NCBI GenBank assembly: GCA_942491665.1 | Contig: CALOBR010000021.1 | Coordinates: forward strand, 248,001-312,000 | Direction: 5' to 3' | Length of the DNA: 64,000 nt | DNA from: CAVQGZ01 sp942491665 | GTDB lineage: Bacteria > Actinomycetota > Actinomycetes > Jiangellales > Jiangellaceae | Shown here: one piece after another, positions 1 through 8,127 of the stretch | Layout of the letters: each line of letters begins with the position of its first letter | How positions within the stretch are numbered: position 1 is the first letter of the stretch | Program-made: the position numbers and the translations under genes | The notes under the pieces: model-generated | What the model saw: the letters and a program-made list of their open reading frames with translations, nothing else | The model's database searches: none | Told to the model about the DNA's origin: nothing

Positions 1-288
1 GTGGGCGAGGCTGCACTGAGCAGCCCGTGGACCTGCCCGCGCTGCGGACGCGACAACAAGGCCACGTGGAACCAGTGCCCGGGCTGCGAGTCCGACCGGG
101 CGGGGCTGACGCCCGTGGAGCGCACCCCGGTGCGCAAGACCCGCCGCACGAACCCGGTCAACCTCATTCTCGGGCTCCTCATCCTCGTCGCTCTGGTCGT
201 GCTGGCCGTGAACGTGGCCGAGCCCGTGTGGGAGTGGGTCGGCGAGCAGTGGGGCTCCTTCACCGCCTGGCTCGACGCCCGCCTCTGA
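1..288 (+). CDS. Zinc-ribbon single-pass membrane protein
   Basis: Unrecognised small protein of 95 residues, read from a GTG at the first base, so the true start may lie outside the window. Residues 12-31 hold two CxxC knuckles (CPRC and CPGC), a typical zinc ribbon. A basic stretch (residues 39-49, rich in K and R) precedes one hydrophobic segment at about residues 52-73, and the tail is rich in Trp. The topology suggests a cytoplasmic zinc ribbon anchored by one helix. Function is unknown. It lies upstream of rpmE on the same strand with a 136-base gap that has its own promoter, so it is probably a separate unit. Confidence 0.6.
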   Translation: MGEAALSSPWTCPRCGRDNKATWNQCPGCESDRAGLTPVERTPVRKTRRTNPVNLILGLLILVALVVLAVNVAEPVWEWVGEQWGSFTAWLDARL

Positions 289-319
289 CCTCCGGTCGCA
301 CCTCGCGGTCGTCCGCCGT

Positions 320-348
320 TTGGTGGCGACGCCGCTGGCTGGAATACT
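320..348 (+). promoter_or_regulatory. Candidate promoter for rpmE
   Basis: TTGGTG (320-325) and AATACT (343-348) are separated by 17 bases, a sigma70-like arrangement. Transcription would start near 355, upstream of the hairpin that precedes rpmE. This is pattern-based only. Confidence 0.35.
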
Positions 349-362
349 TCCGGCCACACCCC

Positions 363-406
363 GCTTCCGGTTCACGCCGTCGTGAATCGACGTGCGACCC
401 GGAAGC
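363..406 (+). promoter_or_regulatory. Candidate L31 leader RNA structure
   Basis: GCTTCCGG (363-370) pairs perfectly with CCGGAAGC (399-406). Directly inside it, TTCACG (371-376) pairs with CGTGAA (381-386) around the loop CCGT. The result is a stacked 8+6 base-pair stem with a 12-base bulge on the 3' side, ending just before the Shine-Dalgarno GAGGGAG of rpmE. Leader RNAs that bind L31 for autoregulation are known in Actinobacteria. The position and structure fit such an element, but no covariance search was possible. Confidence 0.45.
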
Positions 407-424
407 ACCACGAGGGAGAACCCC

Positions 425-652
425 ATGAAGCCCGATATCCACCCCGAGTACCACGCCACCGAGGTCACCTGCAGCTGTGGGTCGACCTTCGTCACGCGCA
501 GCACGTCGCGTAGCGGCACCCTGCACGCCGAGGTCTGCTCGGCCTGCCACCCGTTCTACACGGGCAAGCAGAAGATTCTCGACACCGGTGGTCGGGTCGC
601 CCGCTTCGAGGCGCGCTACGCACGAAAGGGCGCCTCGAAGGACGCCAAGTAG
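425..652 (+). CDS. rpmE: 50S ribosomal protein L31
   Basis: Bacterial L31 protein, 75 residues, the usual length. It binds the central protuberance of the large subunit and bridges to the small subunit. It begins MKPDIHPEYH and carries the four zinc-binding cysteines of the C+ form (C16, C18, C38, C41), so it is the zinc-loaded paralogue rather than the zinc-free YkgM-like form. The ATG at 425 is preceded by GAGGGAG. It sits 7 bases upstream of prfA, in the order rpmE-prfA-prmC-sua5 that is widespread in actinomycetes. The leader hairpin upstream may mediate autoregulation. Confidence 0.96.
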   Translation: MKPDIHPEYHATEVTCSCGSTFVTRSTSRSGTLHAEVCSACHPFYTGKQKILDTGGRVARFEARYARKGASKDAK

Positions 653-659
653 CGTCGAG

Positions 660-1766
660 GTGCTCCCGCGGCCGCTGCTGCAACGCGCCGACGAACTGGC
701 AGGCGAGCTCGCCGAGCTTGAGCGTGCACTCGCCGATCCCGACCTGCACACCCAGCCGGGCCGCATGCGCGAGCTCGGACAACGTCACTCGTCGCTGGCC
801 TCCGCGGCTGCCACCTACCAGGCCTACCGCCAGGCCGTGGACGACGCCGAGGTCGCGCGTGACTTCGCCGCCGACGACGAGGGCTTCGCCGCTGAGGCGG
901 TGTCGCTGCAGGTCGAGGTCGCTCGGCTCGCCGACCGGCTGCGCAGCGCGCTGCTGCCGCGCGACCCCGACGACGCCCGCCCGGTGCTGATGGAGATCAA
1001 GGCCGGTGAGGGCGGCGACGAGTCGGCACTGTTCGCTGCCGACCTCATGCGCATGTACCAGCGCTACGCCGACCGGCAAGGCTGGAAGACCGAGCTGATC
1101 GACCATGAGGAGACGCCGCTGGGCGGCATCTCCAGCGCGACGGTGGCCGTGCGCGGCAAGGCCAGCCTCGAGCCCGACCAGATGCCCGGTGCCCGGCTCA
1201 AGTACGAGGGCGGCGTCCACCGGGTGCAACGGGTGCCGGTCACCGAGAGCCAGGGACGCATCCACACGAGCGCAGCGGGCGTGCTCGTCATGCCCGAGGC
1301 GTCGGAGGTTGACGAGATTCCCATCGACCCGAACGATCTGCGGGTGGACGTGTACCGCTCGTCCGGTCCGGGTGGGCAGAGCGTCAACACGACAGACTCC
1401 GCCGTGCGCATCACCCACCTGCCGACCGGCACCGTCGTCTCGTGCCAGAACGAGAAGTCCCAGCTTCAGAACCGCGAGCAGGCGATGCGCATCCTGCGGG
1501 CGCGGCTGCTGGCCCAGGCGCGTGAGGAGGCCGCCGCCGAGGCCGCGGCTGAGCGCCGCAGCCAGGTGCGCACCGTCGACCGTTCCGAGCGGGTGCGCAC
1601 GTACAACTTTCCGGAGAACCGCATCTCCGACCACCGGGTCGGCTACAAGGCCTACAACCTCGACCACGTGCTCGCCGGCGACCTCGACGGGGTCGTGGAC
1701 GCGCTGGTGGCCGACGACCTCGAGCGGCGCGTGGCCGCGCTGGAGCGCACGAGCACCGGCTCATGA
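660..1766 (+). CDS. prfA: Peptide chain release factor 1
   Basis: RF1 recognises UAA and UAG stop codons and triggers peptide release in the ribosome. The GGQ catalytic motif is at residues 238-240, within the context SSGPGGQSVNTTDSAVR. The C-terminal NFPENRISDHR segment is also typical. The GTG at 660 gives 368 residues, close to the family length of about 360, and the N terminus begins with the helical LLQRADELAGELAELE. Longer in-frame starts would run through rpmE and are rejected. It overlaps prmC by 4 bases, which suits translational coupling because PrmC methylates the GGQ glutamine of this protein. Confidence 0.96.
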   Translation: MLPRPLLQRADELAGELAELERALADPDLHTQPGRMRELGQRHSSLASAAATYQAYRQAVDDAEVARDFAADDEGFAAEAVSLQVEVARLADRLRSALLPRDPDDARPVLMEIKAGEGGDESALFAADLMRMYQRYADRQGWKTELIDHEETPLGGISSATVAVRGKASLEPDQMPGARLKYEGGVHRVQRVPVTESQGRIHTSAAGVLVMPEASEVDEIPIDPNDLRVDVYRSSGPGGQSVNTTDSAVRITHLPTGTVVSCQNEKSQLQNREQAMRILRARLLAQAREEAAAEAAAERRSQVRTVDRSERVRTYNFPENRISDHRVGYKAYNLDHVLAGDLDGVVDALVADDLERRVAALERTSTGS

Positions 1767-2605
1767 CCGAACCCGGCTGGCTGGACCGCGCCGTCGCCGT
1801 CCTGACCGACGCCGGTGTGCCCAGTCCACGCGTGGACGCCGAGCTGCTGGCGGTCGACGGAGTCGGCCTGGCCCGCACCGAGCTGCGCCGAGCCCCCGAC
1901 CCGGGGGAGCCGTACTGGCACCTGGTAGGACGCCGGGCGCAGCGCGAGCCCCTGCAGCACCTGCTGGGACGGGCGTGGTTCCGCCATATCGAGGTTGCCG
2001 TCGGGCCGGGCGTCTTCGTTCCCCGCCCAGAGACTGAGGTCGTCACCGAGGCGGCGGTAGCGGAGGCTGCCCGACTGGTATCGACGGGGCAGGCGCCCGT
2101 CGTCGTCGACCTGGGCGCCGGTACGGGTGTCATCGCCCTCTCGGTCGCCGACGAGGTGCCGGGTGCCGTGGTGCACGCCGTCGAGGCCGATGCTGCTGCC
2201 TACGCCTGGGCGACACGCAACGTCGCGGGCAGCCGGGTGCGCCTGCACCGCGGCGACCTCGCCGACTGCCTGACCGAGCTCGACGGTCGCGTCGACGTCG
2301 TCGTCAGCAACCCCCCCTACATCCCCCCCGACGGGGTGCCCGTCGACCCGGAGGTGCGCGACCACGACCCGGCACGGGCGCTCTACGGCTCCGGACCCGA
2401 CGGCTTGGGCGAGGTACGGGCGGTCGTGGCGAGTGCCGGGCGGTTGCTCGTGCCCGGCGGGCTGCTCGTCGTTGAGCACGCTGACCGCCAGGCCGAGGCC
2501 GTCGCCGGGCTGCTGGACAAGGGGTGGCGTGACGTCGCATGCCACCGCGACCTCACCGATCGGCCCCGGTACGTGACTGCGCGGCTGGTCGGAGGCGACC
2601 GGTGA
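1763..2605 (+). CDS. prmC: Release factor glutamine N5-methyltransferase
   Basis: PrmC (HemK) uses S-adenosylmethionine to methylate the GGQ glutamine of RF1 and RF2. The protein has 280 residues. A small helical N-terminal domain is followed by a Rossmann-type domain with VVVDLGAGTGVIAL (SAM binding) and the signature NPPY at residues 183-186, which positions the substrate glutamine. The ATG overlaps the prfA stop (ATGA), and its own stop overlaps the GTG of the next gene (GTGA). The prfA-prmC pairing is conserved across bacteria. Confidence 0.95.
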   Translation: MTEPGWLDRAVAVLTDAGVPSPRVDAELLAVDGVGLARTELRRAPDPGEPYWHLVGRRAQREPLQHLLGRAWFRHIEVAVGPGVFVPRPETEVVTEAAVAEAARLVSTGQAPVVVDLGAGTGVIALSVADEVPGAVVHAVEADAAAYAWATRNVAGSRVRLHRGDLADCLTELDGRVDVVVSNPPYIPPDGVPVDPEVRDHDPARALYGSGPDGLGEVRAVVASAGRLLVPGGLLVVEHADRQAEAVAGLLDKGWRDVACHRDLTDRPRYVTARLVGGDR

Positions 2606-3252
2606 CGCGCCGCTTCGACATGACCCAGCCGCTCACTCGCGGCCAGGGCATCAAGGCTGCCAGCACCAGCGCCAAGCGGGGCCGCGTCGTGCTGCTGCCG
2701 ACCGAGTCGGTGTACGCGGTGCTGGTCGACGCGTTCTCCCCGACCGGGGTGCGCGCTGTGCGCGCTCTGAAGAACCGACCGGACGACGCCGCGCTGCCGG
2801 TGGCGGTCAGCTCGTTGAGCATGCTGCGCGGTATCGCCGAACGACTCACCCCGGCGGGCCAGAGCCTCGTCGAGGCGTTCTGGCCGGGCCCGCTGACCAT
2901 CGTCTGTCGTGCGCAGCCCTCGTTGGCCTGGGACGCCGCCGGTGGCGGGCGCACGCTGACGGTGCGGATGCCCCTGCACCCGATCGCGCTTGACGTGATC
3001 GGTGGCATGGGGCCGTGCGTCATGGTGGGCGCCGACCCGCCGTTGGACGTCGACCCGGCCGAGCACGAGACGCCGGGCATCGACGTCGTGCTCGACGCCG
3101 GCCCGCCGCCGTGGCCGAGCGAGCGCTCCTCGGTGGTGGACGTGCGGGTCGATCCCCCCGTGCTCCTGCGCACGGGCGCGCTCGGGCATGATCGACTGGT
3201 GCCTGTCGTCGCTGACCTCGTCCATGAGGTCGTCCCCGAGGCGCCCCGATGA
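2602..3252 (+). CDS. L-threonylcarbamoyladenylate synthase (Sua5/YrdC/YciO family)
   Basis: Makes threonylcarbamoyl-AMP from threonine, bicarbonate and ATP for the t6A modification of tRNA position 37. The YrdC-like core is recognisable by RGRVVLLPTESVYAVLVDAF, the FWPGPLTIVCRA segment and the late TVRMPLHPIALDVI strand. From the GTG at 2602, which overlaps the prmC stop by 4 bases, it has 216 residues, the length of the short family members without the extra Sua5 domain. An ATG at 2620 is an alternative start. M. tuberculosis has a gene of this family (Rv1301) at the same position. Confidence 0.88.
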   Translation: MTRRFDMTQPLTRGQGIKAASTSAKRGRVVLLPTESVYAVLVDAFSPTGVRAVRALKNRPDDAALPVAVSSLSMLRGIAERLTPAGQSLVEAFWPGPLTIVCRAQPSLAWDAAGGGRTLTVRMPLHPIALDVIGGMGPCVMVGADPPLDVDPAEHETPGIDVVLDAGPPPWPSERSSVVDVRVDPPVLLRTGALGHDRLVPVVADLVHEVVPEAPR

Positions 3253-3851
3253 CCGACTTCGGGATCCTCGTCGTGTGCACGGGCAACATCGCCCGCTCGG
3301 CCATGGGGGAGCGGCTCATGAGGGCAGCGCTCGACGCAGAGCCCGACCTGGTCGTCACGAGCGCGGGCACCTGGGGGCACGAGGGTTCGCCGATGGAGCG
3401 CAACGCCGCCGCGGCGCTGGCCGAGATCGGCGTCGACGAGGGGGGCTTTCGCGCCCGCGAGCTCACCCCGGCGATGATCCGCGACGCCTCCTTGGTGCTC
3501 ACCGCCACCCGCGAGCACCGCGTGGCGGTGCTGGGGCACGAGCCGGCCGCACTGCGCCGTACGTTCACCCTGCGCGAGTTCGCGCGGCTAACCGCGCACA
3601 CCGGTGGTGTCATCGCTGAGGAATCATCGCAGCCCGAACGTGCGCGGGGACTGGTCGCGGCAGCCGCCGCAGCCCGCGGGGCGATCCGCGTCGCGGCCAC
3701 CGACGACGACGTCCGCGACCCGTACGGATCGCCCCTGCCTGTCTACCGCAGGTGCCGGGACCAGATCGCCGCCGCCGTCGCGGCGATCGCAGCCGGGCTG
3801 ATGGCGCCGCCTAGAGTGAGCCCAGCCGACCCGAAGGGGACTTCGTCATGA
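3249..3851 (+). CDS. Low-molecular-weight protein-tyrosine-phosphatase family protein
   Basis: The N terminus VVCTGNIARSAMGE holds the CX5RS signature, with nucleophile Cys10 and Arg16. The general-acid DP motif is present late in the protein (Asp157 in RDPYGS). At 200 residues it is longer than the classic 150-residue enzymes because of an insertion around residues 95-145. In this family it could dephosphorylate tyrosine on proteins or act as a cell-envelope polysaccharide phosphatase; the substrate is unknown. It overlaps sua5 by 4 bases upstream and glyA by 4 bases downstream, so it is translated with them. Streptomyces, as recalled, has a similar gene between sua5 and glyA. Confidence 0.85.
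   Translation: MTDFGILVVCTGNIARSAMGERLMRAALDAEPDLVVTSAGTWGHEGSPMERNAAAALAEIGVDEGGFRARELTPAMIRDASLVLTATREHRVAVLGHEPAALRRTFTLREFARLTAHTGGVIAEESSQPERARGLVAAAAAARGAIRVAATDDDVRDPYGSPLPVYRRCRDQIAAAVAAIAAGLMAPPRVSPADPKGTSS
3822..3827 (+). promoter_or_regulatory. Candidate -10 box ahead of glyA
   Basis: TAGAGT fits the TAnnnT actinobacterial -10 pattern and lies 20 bases upstream of the glyA ATG, with AAGGGGA as ribosome site in between. It could give glyA transcription independent of the upstream genes. No clear -35 box is seen. Confidence 0.25.
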
Positions 3852-5104
3852 CGTTCTGGGGCCCCAGCTTCACCCAGCTGGAACAGACCGACCCGGCGAT
3901 CGCCGAGATCGTTCTCGCCGAGCTCGACCGGCAACGGGCCGGGCTCCAGCTGATCGCCAGCGAGAACTTCACGTCGCCGGCCGTGCTGGCCACGCTCGGG
4001 TCGACGCTGTCGAACAAGTACGCCGAGGGCTACCCCGGACGGCGCTACTACGGCGGGTGCGTCGAGGTCGACAAGGCCGAGGAGATCGGCATCGCACGGG
4101 CCAAGCAGCTCTTCGGCGCCGAGCACGCCAACCTGCAGCCGCACTCCGGTGCGAGCGCGAACATCGCGGCCTTCGGGGCTTTCCTGTCCCCGGGGGACAC
4201 ATACCTGGCCATGAGCCTGCCGCACGGCGGACACCTCACGCACGGCGCGAAGGTGTCGTTCTCCGGCTCGTGGTTCACCCCCGTGCACTACGGGGTGTCG
4301 CCGGACACCGAGCAGATCGACTACGACCAGGTCCGCGACCTCGCCCGCACGCACCGACCCAAGTTGATCATCGCCGGCGGGTCGGCGATCCCCGGCCTCA
4401 TCGACTTCGCCGCCTTCCGCGAGATCGCCGACGAGGTCGGGGCGATCTTCATGGTCGACGCCGCCCACTTCATCGGCCTGGTCGCCGGCGGAGCCATCCC
4501 CTCGCCGGTGCCGTACGCAGACGTCGTCACCTTCACCACGCACAAGGTGCTGCGCGGTCCCCGCGGCGGCATGATCGTCAGCCGCGCCGAGCACGCCAAG
4601 GCCCTCGACAAGGCCGTGTTCCCGATGATGCAGGGTGGCCCCCTCATGCACGCGGTGGCGGCCAAGGCCGTGGCCCTGGCCGAGGCGGCGACGCCGGCCT
4701 ACCAGCAGTACGCACGCCAGGTGATCGACAACGCTCAGGCCCTGACGCGGGGGTTGGTCGAGCACGGCATGCGCGCGGTCGGCGGGGGCACCGACACCCA
4801 CCTGGCGCTGATCGACCTGCGCGAGCTCGGGGTCACCGGCACCGAGGCCGAGCAGCGCTGCGACGCCGCCGGCATCGTGCTCAACAAGAACGCCATCCCC
4901 TTCGACCCGCAGCCGCCGAGCGTGGCGTCGGGCATCCGTGTCGGCACCCCCTCGGTGACCACGCAGGGCATGGGTGTCGCGCAGATGGGCCAGGTGGGCG
5001 CACTTATCGCGCGCGCGGTGCGCGAGGGACCCGGGGCGGCACAGTCCGTCGCCGACGAGGTGCGCGACCTGGTGTCGGCCTTCCCCGCCTACCCGCAGGG
5101 CTGA
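3848..5104 (+). CDS. glyA: Serine hydroxymethyltransferase
   Basis: PLP enzyme that interconverts serine and glycine with transfer of the one-carbon unit to tetrahydrofolate. It has 418 residues, the standard length. Family marks are RYYGGCVEVDKAE near residue 66, the HGGHLTHG segment near 120, the PLP-lysine motif TFTTHKVLRGPRGG with Lys233, and the C-terminal RVGTPSVTTQGMG. The ATG overlaps the phosphatase stop by 4 bases, and AAGGGGA provides a ribosome site. Many actinomycetes carry a second glyA elsewhere, so this may not be the only copy. Confidence 0.95.
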   Translation: MTFWGPSFTQLEQTDPAIAEIVLAELDRQRAGLQLIASENFTSPAVLATLGSTLSNKYAEGYPGRRYYGGCVEVDKAEEIGIARAKQLFGAEHANLQPHSGASANIAAFGAFLSPGDTYLAMSLPHGGHLTHGAKVSFSGSWFTPVHYGVSPDTEQIDYDQVRDLARTHRPKLIIAGGSAIPGLIDFAAFREIADEVGAIFMVDAAHFIGLVAGGAIPSPVPYADVVTFTTHKVLRGPRGGMIVSRAEHAKALDKAVFPMMQGGPLMHAVAAKAVALAEAATPAYQQYARQVIDNAQALTRGLVEHGMRAVGGGTDTHLALIDLRELGVTGTEAEQRCDAAGIVLNKNAIPFDPQPPSVASGIRVGTPSVTTQGMGVAQMGQVGALIARAVREGPGAAQSVADEVRDLVSAFPAYPQG

Positions 5105-5126
5105 GCCGGAGCGGCCGGCTCTCCGC

Positions 5127-6239
5127 GTGCGCGAGTACCTGTTCGTCCTGGTCGTTGCCGCAGCGACCACGCTGCTGCTCATCGGGCCGGTCGGTGCCCT
5201 GGCAGTGCGCTGGCGCGCCGTTCCCCCGGTGCGCGAGCGCGACGTGCACCACTTCCCCATCCCGCGCCTCGGTGGTGTCGCCATGCTCGGCGGCTTCCTG
5301 GCCGCGTTCGCCGCGGCCAGCGCGCTCCCGCGACTCGGCCAGGTCTTCGAGCTGTCCACCGACGCCCGCGGCATCCTGCTCGGGGCGATCGTCATGTGCG
5401 CGTTGGGCGTAGCCGACGACGTGCTCAACCTCGACGCTCTCACCAAGTTCGCCGGCCAGGTGGTGGCCGCGGGCGTCATGGTGCTCTCCGGCGTGCAGCT
5501 CTACTGGATCCCGCTGCCCGGCGGGCCGCTGGTGCTCACGCCGGAGTTCGCCGTCGCGCTCACCGTGTTCACCGTGCTGGTGACGGTGAACGCCGTCAAC
5601 TTCGTCGACGGCTTGGACGGGCTCGCCGCCGGCGTGGTGGGAGTGGGTGCGCTCGCCTTCTTCTCCTACTCCTACCTGCTAGCGGTCGTCGAGGGCTTGT
5701 CCCGGATGACCCTGCCGGCGTTGGTGAGCGCGGCGCTGGCCGGCATCTGCCTGGGGTTCCTGCCGGCCAACGTGCACCCGGCGCGCATCTTCATGGGCGA
5801 CTCCGGCTCGATGCCGATCGGGCTGCTGCTGGCCGGCGCAGCGATCAGCCTCACCGGCCAGCTCGACCCGCAGCTGCTGCCGCAGGGCTCCGTTCTGCCG
5901 GCGCTGCTACCCCTGCTGCTGCCGATCGCCGTGATCGCCATCCCTTTCCTCGACCTGCTGGCGGCTGTCTGGCGGCGCACCCGCGCCGGGCGAAGCCCCT
6001 TCGCCCCGGACAAGCAGCACCTGCACCACCGGCTCCTCGACCTTGGCCACTCGCACCGGCGGGCCGTGACCATCATGTGGTTCTGGGCGGCGCTCGTCGC
6101 GTTCGGGCTCGTGGTGATTTCTCTGGTCGGCGGGACGGCCACGCTTGTCGTCGTGGGCATCGCCATCGTCGGTGTGGTCTTGCTCACCCTGGGACGCCCC
6201 GTGGGCTGGTTCGGTCGCGCCGGAGCTCCATCGGGCTAG
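5127..6239 (+). CDS. wecA: WecA/MraY-family undecaprenyl-phosphate glycosyl-1-phosphate transferase
   Basis: Polytopic membrane enzyme that moves a sugar 1-phosphate (typically GlcNAc-1-P) from a UDP-sugar to a polyprenyl phosphate. In mycobacteria the counterpart next to the atp operon (Rv1302) starts arabinogalactan linker synthesis. The sequence shows ADDVLNLDALTKFAGQ (Asp-Asp magnesium site), NFVDGLDGLAAG, FMGDSGSMPIG and the late HHRLLDLGHSHRR loop, with about ten or eleven hydrophobic segments over 370 residues. The start is the GTG at 5127; longer readings run into glyA. The exact sugar substrate is inferred from the family. Confidence 0.88.
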   Translation: MREYLFVLVVAAATTLLLIGPVGALAVRWRAVPPVRERDVHHFPIPRLGGVAMLGGFLAAFAAASALPRLGQVFELSTDARGILLGAIVMCALGVADDVLNLDALTKFAGQVVAAGVMVLSGVQLYWIPLPGGPLVLTPEFAVALTVFTVLVTVNAVNFVDGLDGLAAGVVGVGALAFFSYSYLLAVVEGLSRMTLPALVSAALAGICLGFLPANVHPARIFMGDSGSMPIGLLLAGAAISLTGQLDPQLLPQGSVLPALLPLLLPIAVIAIPFLDLLAAVWRRTRAGRSPFAPDKQHLHHRLLDLGHSHRRAVTIMWFWAALVAFGLVVISLVGGTATLVVVGIAIVGVVLLTLGRPVGWFGRAGAPSG

Positions 6240-6243
6240 GGCC

Positions 6244-6249
6244 TACCCT
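6244..6249 (+). promoter_or_regulatory. Candidate -10 box for the atp operon
   Basis: TACCCT (TAnnnT) ends 7 bases before the ATG at 6257. This spacing is typical of leaderless actinobacterial transcripts, and no Shine-Dalgarno sequence is visible. It would give the ATP synthase genes a promoter separate from the prfA-wecA genes. Confidence 0.4.
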
Positions 6250-6256
6250 TGTCGTG

Positions 6257-6718
6257 ATGAGCGCCTCCGCGTCGACCCAGCACCCGCTGGAACCGCTGCG
6301 CCGCGTGCTGCGAGCAGGACTGATCGGCGTCGCCGTGCTTGCCCCAGTGGCTGCCCTCGTCGGCTGGCTTGTCGACGGGTCGGCCGGCCTTGCCGGCGCA
6401 CTGATCGGCGTGCTGGTCCCCGCGGCCTTCTTCGCCCTCACCGTGGTGACGGCGCTGGTCACGCTGCACCTGTCACCCGGCGCCCTGGGGGCGGTCGTGC
6501 TGGGCTCGTGGGTGGTCAAGCTCGTGCTGTTCATCGTGGCCCTGAGCCTGCTGAACATGTGGGACGGCTGGTCGCGACCCGTCTTCGGAGTCACGTTCAT
6601 GATTGCCGTCCTCGGCTGGCTGGCCCTGGAGGCATGGATGGTCATCAGCACCAAGCAGCCCTACGTCCAGCCGGTGCGCTCGAACCCCGCACCGGCCCGT
6701 GACGACGCGGCCGAGTGA
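6257..6718 (+). CDS. AtpI-like membrane protein of the ATP synthase operon
   Basis: A 153-residue protein with four predicted membrane helices (about residues 20-41, 44-68, 75-97 and 110-130) and a hydrophilic C-terminal tail. It occupies the position of Rv1303 of M. tuberculosis, between wecA and the Fo genes. Members of this loosely conserved group are thought to help c-ring assembly or magnesium supply, but the role is not proven. The ATG at 6257 has no ribosome site and follows a TAnnnT box, suggesting a leaderless message. A GTG 3 bases upstream is an alternative start. Confidence 0.65.
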   Translation: MSASASTQHPLEPLRRVLRAGLIGVAVLAPVAALVGWLVDGSAGLAGALIGVLVPAAFFALTVVTALVTLHLSPGALGAVVLGSWVVKLVLFIVALSLLNMWDGWSRPVFGVTFMIAVLGWLALEAWMVISTKQPYVQPVRSNPAPARDDAAE

Positions 6719-6773
6719 CTCTGGGCACCTGTCCCCGAGTTGCGGATCGATGTTGGTAGTGTCCGGGCCAGTC

Positions 6774-7004
6774 ATGACAGCCAAGACCGATCCTGAGTCC
6801 CGCGGGCCCATGGGCCTGGTCGAGGGGGAGGGCATCGCCTGGTCGGTCATGTCGACTCTGGTCGCCGGGCCGGTCCTGTACGGGGTCGTCGGCTGGGGGG
6901 TGGACCAGATGGTCGGCACGACGAGGGTCTTTCTTCCTCTCGGCGTGGTGGTCGGGTTCATCTTCAGCTTCTACATCGTGTACGCGCGCCACGGTCGTTC
7001 GTAG
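6774..7004 (+). CDS. AtpZ/AtpI-family F1Fo accessory membrane protein
   Basis: A 76-residue protein with two membrane segments. The first, about residues 22-45, contains SVMSTLVAGPVLYGVVGWGVDQ; the second is near residues 51-70. The G-x-G-W-x-x-D pattern between the helices is typical of the AtpZ/AtpI (Pfam ATPase_gene1) family, small proteins encoded at the head of atp operons and implicated in c-ring assembly. It lies between the AtpI-like gene and atpB. The ATG at 6774 is chosen because it starts just before the conserved region; no strong ribosome site is seen. Confidence 0.7.
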   Translation: MTAKTDPESRGPMGLVEGEGIAWSVMSTLVAGPVLYGVVGWGVDQMVGTTRVFLPLGVVVGFIFSFYIVYARHGRS

Positions 7005-7034
7005 ACCGGGCCGAGATCGGAGCGACAGCCAACT

Positions 7035-7835
7035 ATGACGGGGATCGCAGTCCTCGCCTCTGAGGGCGATACCTGGAGTCCGCCGTCGCTGTCGGAGTTC
7101 TTCCCCGGAGCGATCTTCTTCGAGGGCACTCCGCTAGAGATCGACCGCATCAACCTCATCGGGTTCTTGATGACCGGCCTGGTCGCGCTGTTCTTCGTGA
7201 TGGCCTTCCGCAACCCGCAGGTGGTACCCGGTCGGCTGCAGAACATGGGTGAGGTCGCGGTCGACTTCGTCCGCACGTTCATCGCCGACGAGATCCTGGG
7301 CAAGGACGGCAAGAAGTACGCCCCCTACCTGGCCACGCTCTTCTTCATGGTGCTGGCCTTCAACATCACCGGGATCACGCCGCTGCTGAACATGCCGGTG
7401 AACGCCCGCATCGGCTACCCGGTGTTCTTGGCACTGACGTCCTACGTCGTCTTCAACTGGGCCGGCATCGCCAAGCAGGGCGTCGGCGGGTACCTGAAGT
7501 CCAACCTCTTCATCCCCGGCGTCCCGAAGGTCATGTACATCCTGCTGACCCCGATCGAGGCGTTGTCGACGTTCATCCTGCGCCCGGTCACGCTCGCCCT
7601 GCGTCTCATGGTCAACATGCTGGCGGGCCACCTGATGCTCGTGCTGTTCTTCTCCGCCGCCTGGTACTTCATCTTCTTCCCGAACAGCCCGCTCCAGCCG
7701 ATCCTCGGCATTGGCATCTTCGGGGCCGGATTCGCTTTCACGCTCTTCGAGATGCTGATCGTGGTCATCCAGGCCTACATCTTCACGCTCCTCACCGCCG
7801 TCTACATCGCCGGCAGCATCAGCGAACACCACTAG
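7035..7835 (+). CDS. atpB: ATP synthase Fo subunit a
   Basis: Proton-channel stator subunit, 266 residues, with five or six membrane helices. The essential arginine is in ALRLMVNMLAGHL (Arg190, equal to E. coli Arg210), followed by the final FTLFEMLIVVIQAYIFTLLTAVYI helix region. The N-terminal part shows GEVAVDFVR and PLLNMPVNA. It starts with ATG at 7035 and is followed by atpE after 55 bases. Confidence 0.95.
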   Translation: MTGIAVLASEGDTWSPPSLSEFFPGAIFFEGTPLEIDRINLIGFLMTGLVALFFVMAFRNPQVVPGRLQNMGEVAVDFVRTFIADEILGKDGKKYAPYLATLFFMVLAFNITGITPLLNMPVNARIGYPVFLALTSYVVFNWAGIAKQGVGGYLKSNLFIPGVPKVMYILLTPIEALSTFILRPVTLALRLMVNMLAGHLMLVLFFSAAWYFIFFPNSPLQPILGIGIFGAGFAFTLFEMLIVVIQAYIFTLLTAVYIAGSISEHH

Positions 7836-7890
7836 CCCGCTCAACCTCGGAACAAGCGGACCCCCCGCATCGCCACAGGAAGGAACCACA

Positions 7891-8124
7891 GTGGACCCCG
7901 TCAACCTCGCAGAGGTCACCGGCTCGGTCGCCGCCATCGGATACGGCCTGGCCGCGATCGGCCCCGGTGTCGGCATCGGCATCGTCGTCGGCAAGGCCAT
8001 CGAAGGCATTGCGCGCCAGCCTGAGATGACCGGCGTGCTGCGCACCAACATGTTCCTCGGTATCGCCTTCACCGAGGCCCTTGCTCTGATCGGTGTCGGC
8101 CTCGGCTTCGTGTGGCAGGGCTGA
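7891..8124 (+). CDS. atpE: ATP synthase Fo subunit c
   Basis: The c-ring protomer, 77 residues, a two-helix hairpin. Helix 1 carries the glycine-rich packing pattern GPGVGIGIVVG (residues 24-34), the polar loop contains ARQPE (41-45), and helix 2 has the ion-carrying Glu62 in FTEALAL. The normal Glu without sodium-ligand residues suggests proton coupling. The start is the GTG at 7891, preceded by AGGAAGG. Confidence 0.96.
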   Translation: MDPVNLAEVTGSVAAIGYGLAAIGPGVGIGIVVGKAIEGIARQPEMTGVLRTNMFLGIAFTEALALIGVGLGFVWQG

Positions 8125-8127
8125 TTC

